This document shows positions 1-7,593 of a stretch of 16,414 bases of DNA, in pieces (the stretch's first letter is position 1; each line of letters opens with the position of its first letter). Origin of the DNA: CAZJHX01 sp964545715 (GTDB lineage Bacteria; Myxococcota_A; UBA9042; GCA-2863065); NCBI GenBank assembly GCA_964545715.1, contig CAZJHX010000206.1:1-16414 (forward strand). Direction: 5' to 3'. The notes under the pieces are model-generated. The model made no database searches. It saw nothing but the letters and a program-made list of their open reading frames with translations, and was not told the origin of the DNA. Both the position numbers and the translations under genes were made by a program.

Positions 1-20
1 GGGCTGTTTAGTAGCACGGG

Positions 21-1508
21 TTGTTTTTGGACGCCATAGGACCCCCGCGCGGCGGGCTGCACGGCCCCCCGCGCGCCACGATCGCGATCGTGGCGGTGTC
101 GCTGTTGCTGTCGGTGTGGCTGTGGGTCCAGCGGCACTACGAGACGGCAGAGGCGCACAAGGTCGCTGACGAGATCGTCGACATGTGGCGTGAGGCGTCG
201 TACGTCACGATGCCCCAAGCTGTGCTGGACCGGCTGGATCCCGTGACCGAGAACAGGTACGCGGACGCTCAGGCCGTGATGCAGAAGTACCGCGCCGACC
301 CCGGCAGCTTCAAAGGGCGCCTGGACCCGGAGCGCGCCGACGCCGCAGTCGATCGCGCGCGCTGGAAAGAGGGCCCCAACGTGCCGGTCGGCGTCTCCGT
401 CGACTCGCTCATCCAGGACAAGCTGACCATCGCCGCCCTGGCTCACAGCACGGGGGGACGCCGCCGCCTCATGCAGGAGCGCATCGATGAGCTGGGCGAT
501 GAGCTGGAGCGCACCGAGACCGCCTCTCTGGTCCGGGTCGGCTTCACGCCTGCGACGCCCGGCGTGCCGGCGCTGTTCACGTACAGCCTCTTCAACCCGT
601 ACATGCTCCACGGCCTGGCCCTGCTGATGTTCCTGTTCGTCGCCGGCGGCAGCCTGGAAGAGGTCTGGGGTTGGCGACGCATCGTCGAGCTCTTCTTGCT
701 GTGCTCGGTGGTGCCCGCGCTGGGTCACACGCTGCTGTATCCGGGCTCCCCCGTGCCGCTCATCGGCGCGTCGGCGGCGGTCGCGGGCATCACGATGGCG
801 TTTGCGGTACGGCTGCCCGACCGCCAGGTGGAGCTGACCTCGATCATCCCGTTTTTTCGCGGCCACTCCGACACCCGCTCTTTTCATGTGTCGGCGTGGC
901 TGCTGGTGCCGATGTTCTACGGCGTGGATATCGCCGCGACCCTGGTGCTGGACGGCGCGGAGCTGCAGCAGTGGCATCTGATCGGCGGCATGGTCACGGG
1001 CGCGATCTCGGCGGTGGCACTGAAGGCCGTGGAGCGTCGCGGCGGCGGTCTGGTCCCACAGCGGGCACCGGTGGAGTTCGCTGACGTGGGGCTGGCCGAA
1101 GAGGCGCCCACCGTCGTCGCCCCGCCGCTGCTGGGGTCCCAGCTCAAGCTGAGAGACGCCCTGTCCCGCAAGGACATGGTCGCCGCGCTGGAGCTCTATC
1201 GCAAGCTGCAGCGCAGCAACTTCGTGCCCGAGCTGCTCCCACTCTTTGAGCACCGCCTGGCCCGTGCGCTGGAGGACGAGGGCGACTTTGCCGAGGCCGC
1301 CCGCGCCGACTACCGCGCCTTCGCGGCCGATTCGGGCCCGCCGAACGGCCCCCGCGCCCTGTTCAACTATGGCCGCCTGCTGACCGCCCATCTGGGCAAC
1401 GTGGAGGCGGGCATCCAGGTTCTGGAGCAGGTGCTGGAGCACTATCCGACCAGCGAGTTTGCGGGTCCGGCCGGCGCTCTGGCGCAGACCTACAGCGCTG
1501 CACGTTAG
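21..1508 (+). CDS. Rhomboid-family intramembrane serine protease (possibly impaired) with TPR-like C-terminal tail
   Basis: This 495-aa membrane protein belongs to the rhomboid family, which cleaves transmembrane substrates within the bilayer. The first helix lies at about residues 20-37. A long extracytoplasmic stretch (about 40-180) precedes the rhomboid core of helices at about 184-210, 219-240, 245-263, 288-312 and 317-337. The catalytic serine is S251 in GASA and the partner histidine is H319 in WHLIGG; H197 and the GGSLEE segment match the conserved second core helix. Two features are unusual. The usual GxSG is GASA, and the position of the oxyanion asparagine (N in HxxxN) is L201. Residues 370-490 are helical and TPR-like. 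An in-frame stop lies at 12-14, so the start is within the window; TTG 21 is the earliest candidate and TTG 27 is an alternative, both without a clear ribosome binding site. The stop overlaps that of the convergent lipoprotein gene by 4 bp. The family is well supported; activity is uncertain. Confidence 0.8.
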   Translation: MFLDAIGPPRGGLHGPPRATIAIVAVSLLLSVWLWVQRHYETAEAHKVADEIVDMWREASYVTMPQAVLDRLDPVTENRYADAQAVMQKYRADPGSFKGRLDPERADAAVDRARWKEGPNVPVGVSVDSLIQDKLTIAALAHSTGGRRRLMQERIDELGDELERTETASLVRVGFTPATPGVPALFTYSLFNPYMLHGLALLMFLFVAGGSLEEVWGWRRIVELFLLCSVVPALGHTLLYPGSPVPLIGASAAVAGITMAFAVRLPDRQVELTSIIPFFRGHSDTRSFHVSAWLLVPMFYGVDIAATLVLDGAELQQWHLIGGMVTGAISAVALKAVERRGGGLVPQRAPVEFADVGLAEEAPTVVAPPLLGSQLKLRDALSRKDMVAALELYRKLQRSNFVPELLPLFEHRLARALEDEGDFAEAARADYRAFAADSGPPNGPRALFNYGRLLTAHLGNVEAGIQVLEQVLEHYPTSEFAGPAGALAQTYSAAR

Positions 1509-3154
1509 GGCCTGGCGATCTCGCGATAGCCCGCCTCGACGTCTTCCAGTACCTGCTTTTCGCCGCCCGGCCAGGTGATCTCCACACGGTCGGCCTTGTT
1601 GTGCGTGCCCAGGCCGAAGTGCAGCGCGTAACTGTTCTGGCTCAGGTAGCTGGAGCCCGCCAGGATGACGCGGGCCGTGCGTGAGGTGGCGGTGATCACG
1701 TCGACGCGGGCGCCCACCGCGAATGTGTTGGGGGCGGCCTGGCTCAGGCGCAGTACCAGCGAGGCGTTTGTGGTGGTGCGCGCGCTGACGTTCTCCAGAA
1801 GCATGAAGCGCTTTCGGAAGTCGTCGACCCGGCCGCTGCCCACGTCGTTCGTGGCCTCGCGGTCGATGCCGACCAGGGCGTCCAGATCGCCGTCTCGGTC
1901 GATGTCGCCCACGGCCAGGCCGAAGCCGTTGACGTCCTCCCACATCACCTCGCCGGCCTGGTCCGAGGCGTCTACCAGGCCGCCCTCGGCGATGCCCAGG
2001 CCCATATTTTCGTAGAGCGTCATCCGGCCCATGCGAAACACCGGGGTCACCTCGTAGCCGACGCCGTCCGCGATGGCCGACGTGGTCAGGATGTCCGGAT
2101 CGCCGTCGTTGTCCAGGTCGGCAAAGGCGCAGCCCCAGCCTGTCCACAGTGCGCCCGGATCCAGGCCGTCGCCCAGCAGCAGCTGCATCCGGTCTTCAAA
2201 GTGGGGTTTGACGTCCATGCCCTGAAAGTTGATGAGCTGGTCGCTGCCCCAGTCGGTGCCGAAGATGTCCAGGTCGCCGTCTCCGTCGAAGTCGGCCACG
2301 TCCAGCCCCATCAAGCCGCTGCCGAACTTGTGCAGCCAGGCGTCGACCGACTCGAAGAAGCGTCCGTCCTCTTTCTGCAAGAAGAGGTTGTCGCGCTCGA
2401 AGTCGTTGACCGCGAAGATGTCCATGTCACCGTCGCCGTCGGCGTCGAAGATGACGCTGCCGAAGGTCTCGCCGCCCTTGAGCCCGGCCAGGTTGGCCTG
2501 CGTGGTGGCCTCGGTAAAGTGGCCGTTTCCGTCGTTGTGAAAGACCAGGTTGGTGTCCCCGCGCTGTCCGTGGGGGGCCGGCTGGCCCTTCTGGGTGCCC
2601 TTGCTGATCGCCAGGTACAGGTCCAGGTCCCCGTCGCTGTCCAGGTCGCCGAAGCTGGCGCCCTGGGAGTTTGTCAGGCGCTTCAGGCCGCGCGCCTCGG
2701 TCTCGTCTGTGAACACCGCCTCGCCGTTGTTGATAAACAGCGCGTCGTTCTCCTCCGCGCGGCCAAGGTACAGGTCCAGGTCGCCGTCGTCGTCCACGTC
2801 GACCCAGGTGACGGCCTGGCCGGAGAAGGTCGCCAGCGAGTAGAAGCCGGCGCGCGCGATGTCGTCTTCGAAGGTGCCGTCGCCCAGGTTTCGATAGAGG
2901 CGCAGGCTGCTGAAGGCGGCGATAGTGACGTCGGGCCAGCCGTCGCCGGTGTAATCGACCAGCGACACGCCGTGCGCGGAAAGTGGCCCCTCATCGATGC
3001 GATCGGTGATGTCGCGCAGCTCCAGCGGGGCGGGCGGCGTGTCGACCGGGGGCGTGGTGTCGGCGGCGGGTTCCACGGCCGTGTCGGCGACCGGGTCCGT
3101 CGAGTCTTTGCAGCCGCCGAGCAGGACGATTGCGATGGCCAAAGCGGTGCGCAT
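1505..3154 (-). CDS. FG-GAP/VCBS-repeat lipoprotein with C-terminal ASPIC/UnbV domain
   Basis: The 549-aa protein starts with a lipoprotein signal peptide: a hydrophobic stretch ends in the lipobox LGGC with C15 as the lipidated residue. A Pro/Thr/Asp-rich linker (about 16-45) follows. The body holds seven calcium-binding loops of the form DxDxDGDxD, at about 67, 119, 170, 237, 288, 346 and 417, typical of FG-GAP/VCBS beta-propeller repeats. Residues 475-545 match the ASPIC/UnbV domain, including VGARVDV and ITWPGGEKQ. Such proteins are exported, bind Ca2+ and are often thought to bind protein or carbohydrate ligands; the ligand here is unknown. The start ATG 3154 is preceded by a -10-like element within an inverted repeat shared with the divergent paralogue at 3202. 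The two proteins have the same repeat number and order, so they arose by duplication. This copy lacks the Cys-rich tail of the other. Confidence 0.88.
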   Translation of the reverse strand: MRTALAIAIVLLGGCKDSTDPVADTAVEPAADTTPPVDTPPAPLELRDITDRIDEGPLSAHGVSLVDYTGDGWPDVTIAAFSSLRLYRNLGDGTFEDDIARAGFYSLATFSGQAVTWVDVDDDGDLDLYLGRAEENDALFINNGEAVFTDETEARGLKRLTNSQGASFGDLDSDGDLDLYLAISKGTQKGQPAPHGQRGDTNLVFHNDGNGHFTEATTQANLAGLKGGETFGSVIFDADGDGDMDIFAVNDFERDNLFLQKEDGRFFESVDAWLHKFGSGLMGLDVADFDGDGDLDIFGTDWGSDQLINFQGMDVKPHFEDRMQLLLGDGLDPGALWTGWGCAFADLDNDGDPDILTTSAIADGVGYEVTPVFRMGRMTLYENMGLGIAEGGLVDASDQAGEVMWEDVNGFGLAVGDIDRDGDLDALVGIDREATNDVGSGRVDDFRKRFMLLENVSARTTTNASLVLRLSQAAPNTFAVGARVDVITATSRTARVILAGSSYLSQNSYALHFGLGTHNKADRVEITWPGGEKQVLEDVEAGYREIARP

Positions 3155-3201
3155 CGGTCGCAGAGCCTATCACAGCGCCGTGTTGTGGTAGGCTTCCGCG
3201 C
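3155..3201. promoter_or_regulatory. Divergent promoter region with inverted repeat between the two FG-GAP lipoprotein genes
   Basis: Only 47 bp separate the two divergent start codons. The segment contains AGCCTATCACA (3164-3174) and TGTGGTAGGCT (3184-3194). These are inverted copies matching at 10 of 11 positions across a 9-nt spacer. Each arm carries TAGGCT, a plausible -10 element, placed 9 nt (minus strand) and 7 nt (plus strand) from its start codon. No Shine-Dalgarno sequence is visible on either side, so both transcripts would be leaderless or nearly so. The symmetry suggests one dimeric regulator, or symmetrical polymerase binding, controls both genes; that is an inference. Confidence 0.5.
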
Positions 3202-5142
3202 ATGGCCCGACACCTGCTCAGTGTTGCCCTTTTGGCTCCGGCCGCCGCGCTTTTCCTGGTCGCGTGCGGTGACGGCGATGACGACCCCGTGCCCGTCCCG
3301 GATGTGGTGGAGGCGCCGACGGATCGGCAACAGGCCGACCTGCGCTTCACCGACGTCACCGACGAGCTGCTGGACCTGGAGGCCGACAAGATCCTCGGCG
3401 TCTCCATGGTCGACTACACCGGCGACGGCTGGCCCGACATCACCCTGGCGGCTTTCTCGGGCATCAAGCTGTTTCGCAACCTGGGCGACGGCACGTTCGA
3501 GGCCGACACCAAGCGCGCCGGGCTTGCCGCGGATGATCGCAAGTCGACCATCGGCGTGGCGTACGGCGACGTGGAGGGGGACGGCGACCTGGACCTGTAC
3601 GTGTCGGTCTTCAGCGACCGCGACATCCTGTACGTCAACCAGGGCGACGGCGTGTTTGTCGACGGGACCGAGGCGGCGGGCTTGATCCACGATCAGATCA
3701 GCCAGGGCGCCAGCTTCGGCGACCTGGACGGCGACGGCGACCTGGACCTGTTCGTGGGCGCGCTGCCCTGGAAGGAGGGCGACTACGAGCGGGATCACAC
3801 CACGGCCATGGAGAACGGCTCAAACGTGTACTGGCGCAACGACGGCAGCGGCAAGTTCACCGACGCCACGGAAGCGGCAGGGCTGACCGGGCTGGACTTC
3901 ACCTACACCTTCGGCTCGATCATCTTCGACGTCGACGGCGACGGGGACCAGGATCTGCTGGCGGTGCACGACTTCGAGCGTGACCAGCTGTTCTTGAACG
4001 ACGGCAGCGGCAACTTCGTCGACGTGGGCGAAGAGTGGATCGGGCCGGAGCCGACCGGGCGCATGGGCCTGGACATCGGCGACCTGGACGGCGACGGCGA
4101 GCTGGATATCTACGCGACCAACTGGCACTCGGACCTGGTGTTTTCGGCCGGCGCGATCGACGCCGAGACCACCCTTGGGGACATCTTCAGCGCGATGATC
4201 GGCGACGGCATCAACAACGCGGCGATCACGACCGGCTGGGGCTGCGCCGTGATCGATATGGACAACGACGGTGACCAGGACGTGGTCACGATCTCGTCGT
4301 ACACGGACGGCTTTGGCGTACGCCGCGACCCGGTGGACCGCGAGGGCCAGATCATCGTGCTGGACAACGGCGGCATCGGGCAGGTGGCCGGGGCGCTGGT
4401 GTACGCCAACGACGACGCCGGACCAGCCGTCGAAGAGCTGATGAACGGCTACGGGCTGGCGGTGGGCGACTACGATCGGGACGGCGACCTGGACGTGCTG
4501 ATCGGCGTGGACGAGGACACCTTGATCGAGGGCCAGCGGGTTGAGGATGTGCGCCGAAAGAGCATGCTGCTGCGCAACGACGGGCGGCTGGCCAGCACCC
4601 ACAAGTCGGTCACGCTGGACCTGCGTCAGCCCGGGACGAAGAACCCGCGTGCGGTGGGCGCTCGCGTGGATGTGACCACCACCGACCAGCAGACCAGTCG
4701 CGTGCTGCTGGCCGGGTCGTCGTTTCTAAGCTCGTTCAGCTATCAGCTTCACTTCGGCCTCGGCGATGCCGCCGTGGCTGAGAAGATCGTCGTCACGTGG
4801 CCCGACGGGATGAAGCAGACGTTTCTCGGGTGGCCGACGGGGGCTCACGAGCTGACGCGATCGGACGACGGCACCTGCTGCGTCTTTGACGAGGGCTGTA
4901 CCGAGCCGGCCGGCGAGTGCGAGTACAAGGCGCCCGACGCCGAGGCGCCCGAGGTCTTTTGCGAGAACCTGTGCAAGCGCCTGGTCGACTGTCCCAACCT
5001 GGCGGAGATCGGCCTGCCGTCGGACGACGAGCAGGGCTGTCGGGACGAGTGCCTGGCCGAGCCGCTGTCGGGTGAAGAGCAGGTCTGCTTCAACGCGGCC
5101 AAGGACTGCACCCAGATGATCGCCTGTCTGGGCGAAGAGTAG
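3202..5142 (+). CDS. FG-GAP/VCBS-repeat ASPIC/UnbV lipoprotein with C-terminal Cys-rich module
   Basis: The chosen start ATG 3202 gives a 646-aa protein with a clean lipoprotein signal peptide ending in LVAC (C22). An upstream in-frame ATG at 3130 would bury the signal sequence and overlap the divergent gene, so I rejected it. Seven Ca-binding loops lie at about 71, 123, 174, 243, 294, 352 and 423, and an ASPIC/UnbV domain spans about 480-550 (VGARVDV, VTWPDGMKQ). After it comes a tail with twelve cysteines (C559 to C642), including the patterns CENLC and DCTQMIACLG. This type of tail is familiar from secreted proteins of myxobacteria-like bacteria and probably forms disulfides at the cell surface. 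The protein is a paralogue of the divergently encoded 549-aa lipoprotein but carries this extra module. The stop lies 3 bp from that of the convergent MATE gene. The ligand is unknown. Confidence 0.88.
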   Translation: MARHLLSVALLAPAAALFLVACGDGDDDPVPVPDVVEAPTDRQQADLRFTDVTDELLDLEADKILGVSMVDYTGDGWPDITLAAFSGIKLFRNLGDGTFEADTKRAGLAADDRKSTIGVAYGDVEGDGDLDLYVSVFSDRDILYVNQGDGVFVDGTEAAGLIHDQISQGASFGDLDGDGDLDLFVGALPWKEGDYERDHTTAMENGSNVYWRNDGSGKFTDATEAAGLTGLDFTYTFGSIIFDVDGDGDQDLLAVHDFERDQLFLNDGSGNFVDVGEEWIGPEPTGRMGLDIGDLDGDGELDIYATNWHSDLVFSAGAIDAETTLGDIFSAMIGDGINNAAITTGWGCAVIDMDNDGDQDVVTISSYTDGFGVRRDPVDREGQIIVLDNGGIGQVAGALVYANDDAGPAVEELMNGYGLAVGDYDRDGDLDVLIGVDEDTLIEGQRVEDVRRKSMLLRNDGRLASTHKSVTLDLRQPGTKNPRAVGARVDVTTTDQQTSRVLLAGSSFLSSFSYQLHFGLGDAAVAEKIVVTWPDGMKQTFLGWPTGAHELTRSDDGTCCVFDEGCTEPAGECEYKAPDAEAPEVFCENLCKRLVDCPNLAEIGLPSDDEQGCRDECLAEPLSGEEQVCFNAAKDCTQMIACLGEE

Positions 5143-5145
5143 AGG

Positions 5146-6522
5146 CTACTGCGCCAGGCGGCGACGCTTGGCGGCCGGTGACTCGTCCGATGTCGCCGTG
5201 CGCGTGACGTGGCGCGCGATGCGTAGAAAGCGCACGGTGAGGGTGATTCCACTGACAGCCAGCCCACACGTCAGCCCGTACCACAGGCCGCGCGGGCCGT
5301 AGTCCAGCCCCCAGGTTGCGATCAAACCCACCGGCAGGCCGACGATCCAGTGCCCGAACACGGTGACCTGCATGGCGACGCGCGTGTCCCCAGCCCCCCG
5401 TAGCGCACCGGATGCGACCGCTTGCAGGCCGTCGACGACCTGGAAGATGGCGGCGATATGCAGCAGCGGCACCGCCAGCGCCAGCACAGCCTTGGATTCG
5501 GTCATGATTCCCGCCAGCTGCGGCGCAAACGCCAAAAACGTGACGGCGGTGAGGCTCATAAAGAGCGCGCCCGTCGTGATGCCGATGATGCCTGCGCGCA
5601 GCGTCGCCTCCGGGTCGCCCCGGCCGATCGCGTAGCCGACGCGCACCGACGTGGCCGCGCTGAGCCCCATGCAGATCGTGAACGTGAAGGCGGCGAGCTG
5701 CAGCGCGACCTGGTGACCGCCGACTGCGACGCGCCCCAGCGCGCCCATGAGGACCGTGACTGTGACGAACATGCCGCCCTCAGCCAGGTACTGCAGCGCC
5801 AGGGGCCAGCCGATCCGCACCAGCTCCCGGGTGCCGGCCTTTGTCGGGCGCCCGGTGTTTTCCGGGACCGGGATCGCGCGCACGACCCACGCCAGCACCC
5901 CGACCTGCGCCGTCATCACGATGGTGGAGGCCAGCCCGATGCCGACGGTGCCCAGGTCCAGGCCGAACGCAAACCACAGGTCCAGCGGCACATTCACCGC
6001 GTTGGCCACGAGCATGCCGATGAAGACGGGGCGCGCCCGGTGCAGCGCCTGCAGGTAGCTGCGAAGCACGATGAACAGCAGCAACGGCAGCATGGACGGA
6101 GTGCGCGCCAGCAGGTACCAGCCGGAGGCCGCAAACGTCTCGGGCTCGACCCCGGTGGCTGTGAGTCCGCCATACCAGGCGGCGGCAACCAGGGCCATCG
6201 ACGGCGGGGTCAGCCATAACGCCAGTCGGACGGCCTCGCGCAGGTATCGCCGCGCGACGTGAGGCTCGTCGGCCCCGACCGCCTGCGAGGCCAGCGGGTC
6301 CAGGCCCATCAGCAGCCCCATCGCCAGCAGGGAGCCGACGAAAAACAGCGCGCTGCCCAGGCCGACGCCCGCCAGCGCCACCTCGCCCAGGTGGCCGGCC
6401 ACGATTGTGTCGACCAGGCTGAGCAGCTGATTGCCCGCAAACGCCGCCGCCAGAGGCCACGACAGCGCCAGCGTGGCCGCGAGCTCGGTGCGCCAGGGGG
6501 TGCTTGATGTCGATGTGGTCAG
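5146..6522 (-). CDS. MATE-family multidrug/toxin efflux transporter, probable CTG start
   Basis: MATE transporters export organic cations and other small molecules using Na+ or H+ gradients; the substrate here cannot be predicted. The protein has about twelve hydrophobic segments in two halves, with MATE-typical stretches such as SLVDTIVAGHLGEVALAGVG, GMFVTVTVLMGALG and ASGALRGAGDTR. The first ATG/GTG/TTG codon is GTG 6402, but that start cuts off the first helix. The frame stays open upstream to a stop at 6595-6597 and encodes MATE-like residues (TELAATLALSWPLAAAF, then NQLLSLVDT). No ATG, GTG or TTG exists in that extension. CTG 6522 would give a 458-aa protein beginning with a short polar leader, the usual MATE length, with a weak AAGG upstream. 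I chose it; GTG 6402 (418 aa) is the conventional alternative. The gene diverges from the MBL-fold gene at 6555 across 32 bp. Confidence 0.85.
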   Translation of the reverse strand: MTTSTSSTPWRTELAATLALSWPLAAAFAGNQLLSLVDTIVAGHLGEVALAGVGLGSALFFVGSLLAMGLLMGLDPLASQAVGADEPHVARRYLREAVRLALWLTPPSMALVAAAWYGGLTATGVEPETFAASGWYLLARTPSMLPLLLFIVLRSYLQALHRARPVFIGMLVANAVNVPLDLWFAFGLDLGTVGIGLASTIVMTAQVGVLAWVVRAIPVPENTGRPTKAGTRELVRIGWPLALQYLAEGGMFVTVTVLMGALGRVAVGGHQVALQLAAFTFTICMGLSAATSVRVGYAIGRGDPEATLRAGIIGITTGALFMSLTAVTFLAFAPQLAGIMTESKAVLALAVPLLHIAAIFQVVDGLQAVASGALRGAGDTRVAMQVTVFGHWIVGLPVGLIATWGLDYGPRGLWYGLTCGLAVSGITLTVRFLRIARHVTRTATSDESPAAKRRRLAQ

Positions 6523-6542
6523 AAGAGAGGCCTTTTTGGCGC

Positions 6543-6548
6543 TAAGAT
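6543..6548 (+). promoter_or_regulatory. Candidate -10 element of the MBL-fold gene
   Basis: TAAGAT ends 6 nt before the GTG start at 6555, and no Shine-Dalgarno sequence lies between. This spacing fits a leaderless transcript. I see no convincing -35 hexamer 16-18 bp upstream. Confidence 0.35.
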
Positions 6549-6554
6549 GCCGGC

Positions 6555-7505
6555 GTGAATGTTGTGCCGCCCATCGTAGATCATCCCCACGGCATCAGCA
6601 CGGTGGATGCCGGTTTCCTCGGCACGCCGGGCTTTGCGTGCGTCCACTTGATCGTGTCGGAGGGGCGCGCCGCGTTTGTCGACACCTGCACCACACACAG
6701 CCGGCCGCTGCTGCTGGCCGCGCTTGCCCGCAAGGGGCTGCAGCCGGAGGCCGTCGACTACGTGTTGGCGACGCACGTCCATCTGGATCACGCGGGCGGC
6801 GCCGGCACGCTGATGCGGGCGCTGCCCAACGCGACCCTGGTGGTGCACCCCCGCGGCGCGCGCCACTTGATCGACCCGTCAAAGCTCATCGCGGGCGCGT
6901 CGGTCGTCTATGGCGCGGACGAGGTGGCCCGAAACTACGGGGAGATCGCGCCGACGCCGGCAGACCGTGTCATCGAGGCGCCGGAGGGCTTCACCCTGAA
7001 GCTGGGCGGTCGCACGCTGGCCTTCTTGGACACGCCGGGACATGCTCGTCACCACTACTGTGTGTGGGACGCCCAGGCCCGGGCCGTGTTTACGGGCGAC
7101 TGCTTTGGGCTGGCATATCCCTGGTTTACCACCGCGGCGGGCCCGTGGCTGGTGCCGTCGACGAGCCCGGTGCACTTCGATCCCGAAGCCATGCACACGA
7201 CTCTGGACCGACTGGTGGCGCTGGGGGCAAGCCATGCGTTCCTGGCTCATTGGGGCACGGTCGGCGACGTGCCGTCCGGTGCCGACGACCTGCGCCGGCG
7301 GCTGGACGCGATGGTGGAGCTGGGGCTCGCGCTCCGCGATGTGCCGGAGCGTCACGCCAGGCTGGTCGAGGGGCTCTGGGCGCTCTATCTGCCCGACCTC
7401 CAACAACACGGGTTGACGTTACGCGAAGATCGAGTTCGGGAGCTGCTGGCGACGGACGTGGAGCTCAACGCCCAAGGCATTGCGGTCTGGTTGGCCCGAC
7501 GCTGA
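6555..7505 (+). CDS. MBL-fold metallo-hydrolase
   Basis: This 316-aa cytoplasmic protein has the complete metallo-beta-lactamase-fold metal site. The signature HVHLDH supplies H74, H76, D78 and H79; H163 (PGHARHH), D182 (TGDCFG) and H232 (LAHWG) provide the remaining ligands of a binuclear, usually Zn, centre. The family includes glyoxalase II-like thioesterases, lactonases and many uncharacterised hydrolases. The long insert after D182 (about 185-208) and the helical C-terminal part (about 240-316) do not point to one of these, so I leave the substrate open. The start is GTG 6555, next to a -10-like TAAGAT and without a ribosome binding site. The di-globin gene follows after 88 bp on the same strand, so the two may be co-expressed, although the di-globin gene seems to have its own promoter. 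Confidence 0.87.
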   Translation: MNVVPPIVDHPHGISTVDAGFLGTPGFACVHLIVSEGRAAFVDTCTTHSRPLLLAALARKGLQPEAVDYVLATHVHLDHAGGAGTLMRALPNATLVVHPRGARHLIDPSKLIAGASVVYGADEVARNYGEIAPTPADRVIEAPEGFTLKLGGRTLAFLDTPGHARHHYCVWDAQARAVFTGDCFGLAYPWFTTAAGPWLVPSTSPVHFDPEAMHTTLDRLVALGASHAFLAHWGTVGDVPSGADDLRRRLDAMVELGLALRDVPERHARLVEGLWALYLPDLQQHGLTLREDRVRELLATDVELNAQGIAVWLARR

Positions 7506-7532
7506 TTCCAGTGCAGCGATCGTTTGCTCTTG

Positions 7533-7544
7533 TGACCTACGTCA
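7533..7544. promoter_or_regulatory. Imperfect palindrome upstream of the di-globin gene
   Basis: TGACCTACGTCA reads almost the same on both strands, with one mismatched symmetric pair. It lies about 35 bp upstream of the candidate -10 element of the globin gene, where a transcription factor could bind. No known regulator consensus is recognised. Confidence 0.2.
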
Positions 7545-7576
7545 ACGGACCGATGCGAACACTGAGGGCGAACGGT

Positions 7577-7592
7577 GCTACGATTTTGTAGC
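7577..7592 (+). promoter_or_regulatory. Candidate -10 element within a small inverted repeat at the di-globin start
   Basis: TACGAT (7579-7584) lies 9 nt before ATG 7594. It is embedded in the inverted repeat GCTAC (7577-7581) and GTAGC (7588-7592), separated by 6 nt. No Shine-Dalgarno sequence precedes the ATG. The arms are short, so this could be chance; it is listed because other promoters in the window have the same arrangement. Confidence 0.3.
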
Positions 7593-7593
7593 C

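Noticed and set aside
3130..3201. Upstream ATG 3130 as start of the right lipoprotein
   Set aside because: It would put 24 polar residues before a clean lipoprotein signal peptide and overlap the divergent gene's start.
2201..3685. Long plus-strand frame opposite the left lipoprotein gene
   Set aside because: It is the antisense shadow of the Asp/Gly/Leu-rich repeats. Its translation is a monotonous Val/Gln/Ala pattern without domains, and it runs across the divergent promoter into the right-hand lipoprotein gene in another frame.
2683..3798. Long minus-strand frame spanning both lipoprotein genes
   Set aside because: It is antisense to the right-hand lipoprotein and out of frame with the left one. 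The translation has no recognisable domain and mirrors the repeat codons.
3820..4602. Minus-strand frame of 260 codons within the right lipoprotein gene
   Set aside because: It is opposite repeats coding for Ca-binding loops, and gives only low-complexity Val/His/Ala-rich sequence.
6431..7591. Plus-strand frame of 386 codons over the MBL-fold gene
   Set aside because: The overlapping frame at 6555-7505 encodes every MBL metal ligand, whereas this one yields an Arg/Gly-rich sequence without a fold signature.
7506..7593. Possible terminator between the MBL-fold and di-globin genes
   Set aside because: The only repeat near the end is the GCTAC/GTAGC pair with a 6-nt loop containing TTTT. The stem is short, no T-run follows it, and it ends 1 nt before the start codon.
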